Source: Brumicola pallidula DSM 14239 = ACAM 615 (lineage in GTDB: Bacteria > Pseudomonadota > Gammaproteobacteria > Enterobacterales > Alteromonadaceae). From it: a DNA stretch of 64,000 nucleotides. Positions 28,795-38,171 of this stretch are shown piece after piece. A program made the translations under genes and the position numbers. The DNA lies in assembly GCF_000428905.1 (NCBI RefSeq), contig NZ_AUAV01000005.1, forward strand, positions 279,950 through 343,949. Reading direction: 5' to 3'. Position 1 is the stretch's first letter, and the number at the start of each line of letters is the position of its first letter. A model generated the notes under the pieces. The model searched no databases. It was not told the DNA's origin and worked only from the letters and a program-made list of their open reading frames with translations.

Positions 28795-29106
28795 CTAATT
28801 CTGTAATGAGACCTTGCCAGTCAGAATGTCTTTAAACATAAGCCAATCGCCCATGAAACTGTATAATGGATACTGAAATGTAGCGGGCTTGTTGCGTTCA
28901 TAGAAAAAGTGTCCTACCCATGCAAACCCGTATCCAATGACGGGGATAAGCCAGAGGAATAGCAATTGGTTGGTGATTAGCGCAAAGGCTATGAGTATTA
29001 GGACAAGCCAAGATCCAATGAAATGCAACAAACGGCAGGTACTGTTTGCATGTTCTGACAAGTAATAAGGATAAAAATCACTAAAGCTCGTATATTTTTG
29101 TTCCAT
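28795..29106 (-). CDS. Mpo1-like (DUF962) membrane protein
   Basis: This 103-aa protein has three to four hydrophobic segments and the conserved His residues of the Mpo1/DUF962 family (LLHFIGSW; VGHFFYERNKPATFQYP). Yeast Mpo1 is a dioxygenase acting on 2-hydroxy fatty acids; a similar role in bacteria is inference. The frame also has a GTG nine bases upstream, but AGAGG is correctly spaced only for the ATG at 29106. It is convergent with the sugar dehydrogenase gene. Confidence 0.85.
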   Translation of the reverse strand: MEQKYTSFSDFYPYYLSEHANSTCRLLHFIGSWLVLILIAFALITNQLLFLWLIPVIGYGFAWVGHFFYERNKPATFQYPLYSFMGDWLMFKDILTGKVSLQN

Positions 29107-29253
29107 GTCCGACACCCTCTTCTACGCTAATATTACTCGATATTAGCACATCATTGCGGAGAAACAATTGGTCTCTGTATACTCAAAACAGGTTGCTTTC
29201 TATGAATAAAACCCAATACTCTGTGTTATTGAATAAAATAAGAAAGTAGAGTT

Positions 29254-30114
29254 ATGTTGCCAGAAGTAAATGCAAACCAGATTGATATAACATTAGAGAA
29301 TTTCCAACATGTTATTTTGGAAGAATCAAAAACCAAGGTGGTGATGATTCAGTTTTGGGCGCCATGGAGTGAACCGTGTACGGAATTAGCACCAGTGCTT
29401 CAGCGTATCGCTGCAGAATATCAACGTGATTTATTATTCGCTCGGGTAAATTGCGACGAACAACAGGAAATTGCGGGTCAATTCGGCGTAAAAGGTCTAC
29501 CCACCGTTATTCTGGTTAAAGACGGTCAACCCTTAGATGGATTTGCAGGTCCTCAAGAAGAAAAACAAATTCGTGAAATGTTAGATAAACACCTGCCTAA
29601 AGAAGAAGATGGCTTATTGCAATCGGCAATGGAATTAGTTTTGCAGGGCAACTACCACGACGCGTTTAGCTTTGCCAAGCAAGCGTTGGAATTAAGCAGT
29701 GAACGTGCTGATATTCGCTTAATGATGGCTGACTGTTATGTTGAAGTAGGCCAAGTGGAACTGGCTAAAAAATTAGTGGATCAAGTGAAGTTAGTAGACC
29801 AAGACGGCCAGTATCAGGCTATTGTTGGTAAAATCCAACTGGCAGAACAAGCGGCTGATTCACCAGAAATACAACAGTTACAAACTGAACTTGAAGCTGA
29901 TCCACAAAACATGGAGCTGAAAGTTAGCCTTGCAGTGCAGCTGCATCAAGGGCACCGCACCGAAGAAGCCTTAATGTTGTTATTATCAGTGTTAAGACAA
30001 GAATTAGGTTTTGGCGATGCGAAAAAAGTTACATTGGATATGATCAATGCACTTCCCGATGGCGACCCGTTAAAATCACAATATCGCCGTAAAATTTACA
30101 GCCTACTATATTAG
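29254..30114 (+). CDS. cnoX: Chaperedoxin CnoX (YbbN)
   Basis: This 286-aa protein has an N-terminal thioredoxin fold and a C-terminal TPR-like region. In E. coli CnoX protects proteins from over-oxidation and hands them to GroEL or DnaK. The active site is WSEPC with S39 and C42 (SxxC), so it should lack classical disulfide reductase activity, as does E. coli CnoX. The shared segments FAGPQEEKQIREMLDKHLP, ADSPEIQQL and the ending YRRKIYSLLY fit the family over its full length. Confidence 0.93.
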   Translation: MLPEVNANQIDITLENFQHVILEESKTKVVMIQFWAPWSEPCTELAPVLQRIAAEYQRDLLFARVNCDEQQEIAGQFGVKGLPTVILVKDGQPLDGFAGPQEEKQIREMLDKHLPKEEDGLLQSAMELVLQGNYHDAFSFAKQALELSSERADIRLMMADCYVEVGQVELAKKLVDQVKLVDQDGQYQAIVGKIQLAEQAADSPEIQQLQTELEADPQNMELKVSLAVQLHQGHRTEEALMLLLSVLRQELGFGDAKKVTLDMINALPDGDPLKSQYRRKIYSLLY

Positions 30115-30127
30115 GTACGATGTTTAA

Positions 30128-30322
30128 ATGTTAGACAGTATTCTTTTGGCTATTTGTTTTGTGTTAATTGTAGAAGGATTGATGCCTTTATTAATGCCAG
30201 ATAAATGGAAACAATTTTTGATGCAAATGGCGTTACAGCCTAGTCAATCTTTGCGCCGAATGGGTGGTATTTTAGTGGTTATCGGTGCTATAAGTGCTTA
30301 TTTCTTACTAATGAATACATAA
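30128..30322 (+). CDS. yjeT: DUF2065 inner-membrane protein YjeT
   Basis: This 64-aa protein has two transmembrane segments (residues ~4-24 and ~46-62) with the DUF2065 pattern EGLMPLLMPDKWK and RRMGGILVVIGA. Its function is unknown. It lies directly before purA, as in E. coli, where hflC-yjeT-purA are consecutive; hflKC is missing here and cnoX is upstream instead. Confidence 0.85.
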   Translation: MLDSILLAICFVLIVEGLMPLLMPDKWKQFLMQMALQPSQSLRRMGGILVVIGAISAYFLLMNT

Positions 30323-30384
30323 ATAGCAAATATGGGGTGATTTTTACCTCATATTTTTGCTAATATCTCCGCCTAATTTTCTGA

Positions 30385-31695
<1,311 letters not shown>

Positions 31696-31750
31696 TCTAT
31701 TTGGGCGGGGAACCGCACAAATAATGTATTGATTCACTCAATAAGATGAT

Positions 31751-31780
31751 AACAATGCTGACACTTTGTCGGCATTGTTT
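31751..31780 (+). terminator. Probable terminator of purA
   Basis: A 12-bp stem AACAATGCTGAC (31751-31762) with GTCGGCATTGTT (31768-31779) contains one G-T pair and a 5-base loop. The T tract after it is short, so strength is uncertain. Confidence 0.6.
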
Positions 31781-31939
31781 CTGACTAGCGATTTGAATAT
31801 TGACTTAAATATTGATTTGATTATTAAAAAGTGCAGAAGCGACCCATTAAATTGCGCGTAAACAGGTGTCTATTATTCGCTTTACCGGATGCCTTTGCTA
31901 CGCTATATATAAACCCCATAATTATTTCGAGTGTGTTGA

Positions 31940-33346
31940 ATGCAAAAAGTCTCAGAAACTGTTCACCAAGCTAATTTCTCGTCTCATCGTGAGACTAATA
32001 TAGATGAATTAAAACGCACTTTCGCCACAGGCCGAACTAAGCCTTATCAGTGGCGAGTTGAGCAATTAACTGCACTAAAGCAACTAATACAAGAGAATAG
32101 CAATGCAATTATTTTGGCATTGCACACCGATTTAGGCAAATCTGAGACCGAATCGTGGTTAACTGAAATTGGTTATTCAATAGCCGATATCAAGGGGAAT
32201 TTAAAACGACTTAAGTCTTGGATGAAGCCGACAAAAATCAGTACGCCAATGATCACTCAACCAGGGAAAAGTTACACTATTAGCGAACCACTTGGCGTTG
32301 CTTTAATTATTGGTGCGTGGAATTATCCTTTTCAATTGGTTATTACACCGCTCGTTGCTGCTATGGCGGCTGGTAATTGCGCGGTTATTAAACCTTCAGA
32401 GTTATCTGAGGCAACATCAGCACTGCTTGCTAAACTTGTGCCCAAGTATCTTGATAATGCGGCTTTTAAAGTTATTGAAGGCGGTAAAGACGAAACCACA
32501 GAGTTGTTAGCGCAACCCTTCGACAAATATTTTTACACCGGCGGGGAGCAAGTCGGTCGTATTGTTATGGCTGCGGCGGCTCAGCATTTAGCACCAGTAA
32601 CATTGGAACTTGGTGGTAAAAGTCCCTGTGTAGTTGATGGTGAAACAAACCTAGATGTAGCGGTTAGACGCATTGTGTGGGGTAAGTGGATGAATGCAGG
32701 GCAAACTTGCGTTGCCCCTGACTATGTTCTGATTGAAGAAAAATATCTGGCCGATTTCAGTCAACGTTTGATTGCCGAGATTAAAAAACAATATGGTAAA
32801 GAACCATCACAAAATACAGATTACGGGCGAATAATTAACCAACGACATTGTTCGCGTCTAATTAATTACTTAGAGGGTGAGAATATCATTCATGGGGGTA
32901 AACACAACCTAGATAATAAATTTATTGAACCTACGGTTGTGATTCAACCTGCCGCTAGTTCCGCATTAATGCAGGAAGAGATATTCGGTCCAATTTTACC
33001 GATTATTACCCTTAAAAGTAAACTGCAAATACTCGACTTTATTACTGCCAAACCGAAACCACTGGCAGCTTATGTATTTACTTCTAATGCTAAATTTGAA
33101 GCTGAATTTATTGAGCGCGTTAGTGCTGGCTCCATATGTATCAACGACACAAATATTTTCTTAGTAAATCACGATCTACCGTTTGGTGGTGTTGGCACAA
33201 GTGGAATGGGGCAATATCACGGTAAATGTGGATTTGATACTTTTAGTCATACAAAGTCCGTTATGAAACGCAGTTTTAAGTTTGATGCAGCCATACGATA
33301 TGCGCCTTTTAGTAAGTTTAAGCTGATGTTACTCAAAAAGTTTTAA
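31940..33346 (+). CDS. Aldehyde dehydrogenase (ALDH3-like)
   Basis: This 468-aa NAD(P)-dependent aldehyde dehydrogenase has the general-base Glu at 223 in LELGGKSP and the nucleophile Cys257 in NAGQTCVAPD. The short N-terminus and the ending PPFSK-like YAPFSKFKLMLLKK resemble class 3 fatty/aromatic aldehyde dehydrogenases. The cofactor loop IIGAWNYPFQL is intact. A glyoxalase-fold gene follows after 12 bp, so they form a probable operon for aldehyde oxidation; the natural substrate is unknown. Confidence 0.9.
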   Translation: MQKVSETVHQANFSSHRETNIDELKRTFATGRTKPYQWRVEQLTALKQLIQENSNAIILALHTDLGKSETESWLTEIGYSIADIKGNLKRLKSWMKPTKISTPMITQPGKSYTISEPLGVALIIGAWNYPFQLVITPLVAAMAAGNCAVIKPSELSEATSALLAKLVPKYLDNAAFKVIEGGKDETTELLAQPFDKYFYTGGEQVGRIVMAAAAQHLAPVTLELGGKSPCVVDGETNLDVAVRRIVWGKWMNAGQTCVAPDYVLIEEKYLADFSQRLIAEIKKQYGKEPSQNTDYGRIINQRHCSRLINYLEGENIIHGGKHNLDNKFIEPTVVIQPAASSALMQEEIFGPILPIITLKSKLQILDFITAKPKPLAAYVFTSNAKFEAEFIERVSAGSICINDTNIFLVNHDLPFGGVGTSGMGQYHGKCGFDTFSHTKSVMKRSFKFDAAIRYAPFSKFKLMLLKKF

Positions 33347-33358
33347 TAGGATAAAGAG

Positions 33359-33775
33359 ATGCCCGTACCTTTTCATTTAGCTATAGCCGTGACAAGTCTA
33401 GCCCAAGCAAATTCATTTTACGGTACGCTTATGGGCTGCGAGCAGGGGCGGCGCTCTGAACAATGGATAGACTGGAATTTTTTTGGTCACCAACTAGTTA
33501 CTCATCTTGTTGCTACGATGCCGATATTACCAGAACCAAACGAAGTAGACTCGAAAGCTGTCCCAGTTCCCCACTTTGGTGTTGTTTTGAGCATGAATGA
33601 ATGGAAAGCGCTTGCCCAGAAGTTAGTGGCTGCTGAGCAAGCTTTTGTGATTGAACCCTACATTCGGTTTGAGGGAAAAGTGGGCGAACAAGGAACCTTC
33701 TTTTTACTTGACCCTGCGGGAAATGCACTTGAGTTCAAAGGTTTTGCAGATGATTCTCAGTTATTTGCGAAATAG
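33359..33775 (+). CDS. VOC-superfamily (glyoxalase-fold) protein
   Basis: This 138-aa vicinal-oxygen-chelate fold protein has paired beta-alpha-beta-beta-beta modules. Candidate metal ligands are H7 (PFHLAIAVTSL), the His of PHFGVVLS and the C-terminal Glu of GNALEFKGF. It may be a lyase, isomerase or dioxygenase; family members differ widely. It lies 12 bp downstream of the aldehyde dehydrogenase. Its TAG stop is the first codon of a 12-bp tandem array. Confidence 0.8.
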   Translation: MPVPFHLAIAVTSLAQANSFYGTLMGCEQGRRSEQWIDWNFFGHQLVTHLVATMPILPEPNEVDSKAVPVPHFGVVLSMNEWKALAQKLVAAEQAFVIEPYIRFEGKVGEQGTFFLLDPAGNALEFKGFADDSQLFAK

Positions 33776-33892
33776 TGCATAAAATAGTGCATAGAATAGT
33801 ACATAGAATAGTGCATAGAATAGTACATAGAATAGTACATAGAATAGTACATAGAATAGTACATAGAATAGTACATAGAATAGTGCGTAAAA
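33773..33892. repeat. 12-bp tandem repeat array, ten units
   Basis: Ten 12-base units (consensus TAGTRCATAGAA) begin with the VOC gene stop codon. Because 12 is a multiple of three, every unit carries an in-frame TAG. Units vary mainly at position 5 (A or G). The last unit, TAGTGCGTAAAA, is the left arm of the adjacent hairpin. This is not CRISPR: the units are contiguous, with no spacers. Confidence 0.97.
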
Positions 33893-33905
33893 CACGCACT
33901 ATTTA
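33881..33905. terminator. Hairpin terminator between convergent genes
   Basis: TAGTGCGT (33881-33888) pairs with ACGCACTA (33894-33901) around AAAAC, followed by TTT. On the reverse strand the stem is followed by an AT-rich repeat. It probably ends both the VOC and the NhaC-like transcripts. Confidence 0.7.
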
Positions 33906-33909
33906 AATA

Positions 33910-35286
33910 CTAGAAGAGTATTTGCAAGCTCAATAATACATAAGCGACGATGGTTATTGCACCGACAAACAAGGCGTATGGCATTTGGGTTTTTACGTGA
34001 GTTAATAGATCACAGCCAGCTGCCAGAGAAGAGATAGCGGTGGTATCCGAAATAGGAGAGCAATGATCCCCGAAGATGCCACCACCTAAAATAGCCGCTA
34101 ACACGAGTGATGGAGGTAGGCCCAAAGTGGTAACCAAAGGCATTCCGATAGGAATGAGAATGGCGAAGGTTCCCCATGAAGTTCCTGTTGTAAATGACAT
34201 TATCGCGCCAGCAATAAATAACATCGGGACAACCAATATCAGGGGTAAATTTTCTCCGACCAAGCCAGAAACAAATAAACCCGTGCCAAGTGCTTTGAGA
34301 CTGGTACCCAACGCAATAGATAACAATACGATAGTGACTAAAGGGAGTAGCTCACCCATTCCACGGAAGCCAATCTTAATCGACTGTTGATGTGTAAAAC
34401 GTTTATGCCAAAGCAATTGACCGTAGGCGACAATACAGGCTAAAAAAGTGGCATACAATACTGATTTACTGCCACTTCCTTTGGTAATATCACCTTCACC
34501 GGTCATAAACATGAAAGCAAACATACCAATGATCATAACCAGAAGTGGCACCAGCATAAATCGCGATTTAGTCGCAGGGCTCGAGTCCATAGATGAGTCA
34601 ACAGATTCTAGTCGTTCTTCAGCCTGTTTCATTGGGCCGTGCACTTTGTCAAAAACGATGGTGTAAGCCACGACTACAAGGGTTAACCAGGCATAGACAT
34701 TAAACGGCAATGTCCCCCACAAAACGGCAAGTGGGTCTTGACCTAAATCATAGGTGCTGATTAGCGCCAGCACGTAAGCTCCCCAGCCATTTAGCAGTAT
34801 GAGAATGCAAATAGGAGCGCATGTCGAATCGATGATATATGCCAGCCTTGCTCGGCTCATCTTATATTTATCAAATAATCCTCGAGCAAAAATACCGGCA
34901 GTTAATACACTTAAATTAGATTCAATAAAAATCATAATGCCAGTAAACATGGTAACACCACCAACCCGCTTTTTAGAATTTATGAGTCCGCTGCTGATCA
35001 CCCGATCAACGGTTGCGCTTACGCCACCAGAGTCACGAATAAACGCAAGTAGAGCACCAACCAGTAAGCTGAAAATAAGTATCCTCGTAGTACCAACAGA
35101 GGCAGCCGTGTCTACGATACGATCAATGGTGTTGAGCGGTGTAACCAGCCAATTTCCAGGTGAACTGGATACGACTAGAAGCAGTTCGGAGCTTAATATA
35201 GCTAAAAAAAGAGCAAGAATAACTTCCTTTTTCCAGATAACAACAGCAATAGCGATGACGGGCGGGAGGACAGTAAGCCATTCCAT
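33910..35286 (-). CDS. NhaC-family Na+/H+ antiporter-like transporter
   Basis: This 458-aa inner-membrane protein has about eleven hydrophobic segments and the NhaC-family pattern (LLVGALLAFIRDSGG, ESNLSVLTAGIFARGLFDKY, GTSWGTFAILIPIG, GDHCSPISDTTAISSLAAGCD). Known members exchange Na+ for H+ or organic acids/amino acids. The frame extends back to 35349 inside the upstream gene, but AGGAAAG spaced about eight bases before the ATG at 35286 sets the start. It lies ten bases after the amidase/YfeW fusion gene, so it is probably co-translated with it and may move a peptidoglycan-derived solute. That role is inference. Confidence 0.85.
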   Translation of the reverse strand: MEWLTVLPPVIAIAVVIWKKEVILALFLAILSSELLLVVSSSPGNWLVTPLNTIDRIVDTAASVGTTRILIFSLLVGALLAFIRDSGGVSATVDRVISSGLINSKKRVGGVTMFTGIMIFIESNLSVLTAGIFARGLFDKYKMSRARLAYIIDSTCAPICILILLNGWGAYVLALISTYDLGQDPLAVLWGTLPFNVYAWLTLVVVAYTIVFDKVHGPMKQAEERLESVDSSMDSSPATKSRFMLVPLLVMIIGMFAFMFMTGEGDITKGSGSKSVLYATFLACIVAYGQLLWHKRFTHQQSIKIGFRGMGELLPLVTIVLLSIALGTSLKALGTGLFVSGLVGENLPLILVVPMLFIAGAIMSFTTGTSWGTFAILIPIGMPLVTTLGLPPSLVLAAILGGGIFGDHCSPISDTTAISSLAAGCDLLTHVKTQMPYALFVGAITIVAYVLLSLQILF

Positions 35287-35296
35287 AAATTCTTTC

Positions 35297-37810
35297 CTAG
35301 TTTTTATCTTGAAGTTGATTTTGTGCTTCGAATTCGATGAGTGCTTCATAAATCATGCTAATGATACTGCCATAATTCCCAGTTTCAAAAGTATCAGTTG
35401 CAAATTCAAAGTTGTCTTCATTAGCGGTGACTTTTGAATGGCGCTTATTAGTTAATAAAATAATCGCTAAATCGTAGACGGGGTCAATAACGACTGCAGT
35501 GCCAGTCCAACTTGTATGCCCATATGCTGACGCACTGGCATAAGGTCCAAAAAGCGTTTGTTGCGCTTTATCATTAGCCAATTGCCATCCTAAGCCAATA
35601 TTATTAGATTGACCTGCAGGACGTAAAAATCGAGCCATGGTAGCCTGATTAAACAGTTTTACATCACCATAGCCGCCGCCATTCAACATCATTTGACTGA
35701 GTATGGCCAAGTCGTCAGTATTTGAAAAAAGTCCTGCATGACCTGACACCCCCTGCATTGAATAGAAGGCATTTTCATCATGAACTTCTCCTTGCAGCAC
35801 ATGCTCTCTCACATTCGGAAAGTCGATGTTCGACCCTCGGGTATTACCAAAAATTTCGGTAGCCGCGAATTGATCCGCAGTAAAGCGTGCTTTTAATGGA
35901 TTGAATAAGGTGTTTTTAAGACCTAGCGGTGCGTATATTGTATCTTGGCTGAACTGGTCCAATTGCATCCCCGTAATTCGCTCGACCAAAAGACCGAGTA
36001 GCATGAAATTAGTTTCGCTATATCGTTGTGTGGCGCCAATAACCGATTCGAAAGGCAATGCAGTAAGCAATAAACGACTTGTTTTTAGTTTATTTTGAGA
36101 ATAAAAATAGTCACCATATTTGTTATCGGGACGGTAAAAATTGAGTTCATCAGAGTAACCCGATCCATGTGAAAGCAAATCTTTGACTAAAATCATCTCT
36201 CGCCCATCACCTCGATATTCGGGTATGTAGTACTGAATGGGTCTAAAGATATCGATTTTACCCGCATTCACTAATTGCATGATCGCCAAGCTGGTGGTGA
36301 ATACTTTTGTATTCGAAGCGAGGTCAAACATATGCTCCGACGTCATAGGTTCAAAATGTGCTAGTAATTCGCCCTTATTATCGTATTTTTTGGCATAACC
36401 ATAGCTCGTTCTCTTAATTATTTTACCTTTATATACAACCGCAATAGTCGCACCAGGGAAGCCCGCGTCTATCTCGTCTCTAATAAAACGGTCTACCGAC
36501 CGGAACAGAGATTTATAAGGAGCAACGTCATACGCAAGGGTCGGATACGGAATACTAATTTTTATGTTCGAGCCTTGTGGAAGTACATTCTCAACTCGCA
36601 GGCTATTGAGTCCATTGACCGTGCGTTTGTGTAAAGAGACTCGATTGCGCTTGGATTGATCAAAGGTGGCTAAATTCAGTTTCTGACCATTAATATATAC
36701 GTCGGCAGAGACTGCGTTATCAGTTTCAATAATGAGCTCACCTCGTCCTTCATAAGCAGCAAATTTATCTCTATTGCGGATCTTATCGGTGGTTTTATAC
36801 TGCAACTCTGGAAACACTTTAGAAAGCTGAGACTGCTGTGTATTTTCAACCACTTGTCGTTGGTTTATTTGCGCTGTTAATACCTCAGATTGATAAATTT
36901 TATGCAATTGTTGGTAACTCGTTGGAAAGTACTTTTCCAATAAGGCGAATACTGCAGCAGCGGTCTGATTATCCAGCTCGCCAGTCACTTTCCAAGGCAC
37001 AAAATGCATTTGAAACGCAGCCAAAGTGTCGATGGTTTGTTGATCCATCCTGCCGGTAGCTGCCAAATCATAACCATAAGCACTCAGTGCTTTTTGAATG
37101 AGCGCTAAGCTAGGTAAGGTTTGGTTAAAGGCTAGCCAATGATGAGTCAAATTCTCGTTGTCATACCAAGCGCCAATTCCTTCTTTGTATAATCTATACC
37201 AAGGGAATTTAGGACCCGGGTCATTTTTTCTTGAGGGTGCAATATCTGAATGACCAACAACAGCAGTCGGTTCGATGTCTGGATTTCTTGCGAGTATCTG
37301 TTTACTCAATTTAATCAATAATTGTATTTGTTTTTCTTCGAACTCAGGGTAAACACATAAGTCTCGATTTTTTTCGGCACCCATAATTTGTGGCATGATA
37401 GCCGCCAATGAAGCATCCGCGGGGTTGTCTTCTTGACAAAAAGGCATGTTAACAACTTCTATGCCAATACTGTGATCATTGATCCCAGAGCGACCCTGCC
37501 AATAGCTAATGCCAGCATGCCAAGCTCGCTTATTTTCATCCACTAATTGAAACACCTTGATGTCTTTATACGGATAGCTTGGATCATCCGCTTTAGGAAT
37601 TAAATAATGCGAACTGACACTGCCTTCTGCTACCAATGCAGCAACCGACTCTTGATAATTCACTGCGGTGAAGTGCATGACTAAAGATTTAACTCGATAG
37701 CTGTAGTTTTCAGACGCCATGCTTTCAATATCTGACATACTCGAACAGCTCATGAGAAAAACAGCACTAGCGAAAATTGAAGACTGGGCTAGCCTTGTCC
37801 AATTTGGCAT
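35297..37810 (-). CDS. Lipoprotein fusing AmpD/AmiD-type amidase, PG-binding domain and YfeW-type serine hydrolase
   Basis: This 837-aa protein has a lipobox (LMSC, Cys22) followed by Ser, which favours outer-membrane sorting. Residues ~38-215 are an Amidase_2 domain with zinc ligands H46, H187 and D197 and the Glu of IGIEVVN, which cuts MurNAc-L-Ala. Residues ~230-295 form a peptidoglycan-binding repeat. Residues ~350-430 are a beta-rich linker. Residues ~440-815 match E. coli YfeW (PBP4B) closely: DLASNTK (S499, K502), YSE at Y597 (YSD in YfeW as I recall it), GVSGHAGLFS and YGHTSWTGT (H765). It probably strips peptides from wall fragments at the cell surface. YfeW sits beside murQP in E. 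coli, matching the murQ nearby. Confidence 0.88.
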   Translation of the reverse strand: MPNWTRLAQSSIFASAVFLMSCSSMSDIESMASENYSYRVKSLVMHFTAVNYQESVAALVAEGSVSSHYLIPKADDPSYPYKDIKVFQLVDENKRAWHAGISYWQGRSGINDHSIGIEVVNMPFCQEDNPADASLAAIMPQIMGAEKNRDLCVYPEFEEKQIQLLIKLSKQILARNPDIEPTAVVGHSDIAPSRKNDPGPKFPWYRLYKEGIGAWYDNENLTHHWLAFNQTLPSLALIQKALSAYGYDLAATGRMDQQTIDTLAAFQMHFVPWKVTGELDNQTAAAVFALLEKYFPTSYQQLHKIYQSEVLTAQINQRQVVENTQQSQLSKVFPELQYKTTDKIRNRDKFAAYEGRGELIIETDNAVSADVYINGQKLNLATFDQSKRNRVSLHKRTVNGLNSLRVENVLPQGSNIKISIPYPTLAYDVAPYKSLFRSVDRFIRDEIDAGFPGATIAVVYKGKIIKRTSYGYAKKYDNKGELLAHFEPMTSEHMFDLASNTKVFTTSLAIMQLVNAGKIDIFRPIQYYIPEYRGDGREMILVKDLLSHGSGYSDELNFYRPDNKYGDYFYSQNKLKTSRLLLTALPFESVIGATQRYSETNFMLLGLLVERITGMQLDQFSQDTIYAPLGLKNTLFNPLKARFTADQFAATEIFGNTRGSNIDFPNVREHVLQGEVHDENAFYSMQGVSGHAGLFSNTDDLAILSQMMLNGGGYGDVKLFNQATMARFLRPAGQSNNIGLGWQLANDKAQQTLFGPYASASAYGHTSWTGTAVVIDPVYDLAIILLTNKRHSKVTANEDNFEFATDTFETGNYGSIISMIYEALIEFEAQNQLQDKN

Positions 37811-38171
37811 TCTTTTTCCTTTACAAACTTATTGCTTTTACTTGGTTAGAATCGGATGACTTAGGTTTATCAAACTGTATTTTATGTGTAAGGTTAACAC
37901 GTCATTGTGTTGCATAAAATATACACATCAATGAGTTACATTGCCCAACATTATTTTGTATTGGGTAAATCTAACAAGGCAAAGTGTACAAGACAACTGT
38001 AGAAGCCCATAAAATTGTCGATTGTTTTATCCTAGGACGTGATTGCTCACTTTGTATTTATTTTACAATCATAAAGAGCGCTAATATAAACCAATAATCT
38101 GTAACTCTAAACGGGTTTTTAAAGGAATTCTATTAGTGAAGTGTGTCTCGCTACTGGGTTTAGTTTTTAGC
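37811..38171. other. 361-bp gap between two salvage genes
   Basis: No gene is seen between the M14 peptidase and the amidase fusion, both on the minus strand. It is AT-rich and should hold the promoter of the fusion gene. No clear hairpin with a T run was found. Confidence 0.5.

Noticed and set aside
33773..33892. Repeat array considered as CRISPR
   Set aside because: The 12-base units are contiguous with no spacers and no cas genes nearby; it is a simple tandem repeat.
35287..35349. 21 extra N-terminal residues for the NhaC-like protein
   Set aside because: They overlap the upstream gene and are Lys-rich and unlike the family start; AGGAAAG supports the ATG at 35286.
34799..35437. 212-codon plus-strand frame opposite the NhaC-like gene
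   Set aside because: It is antisense to a clear membrane protein and spans its junction with the amidase gene; a mirror frame.
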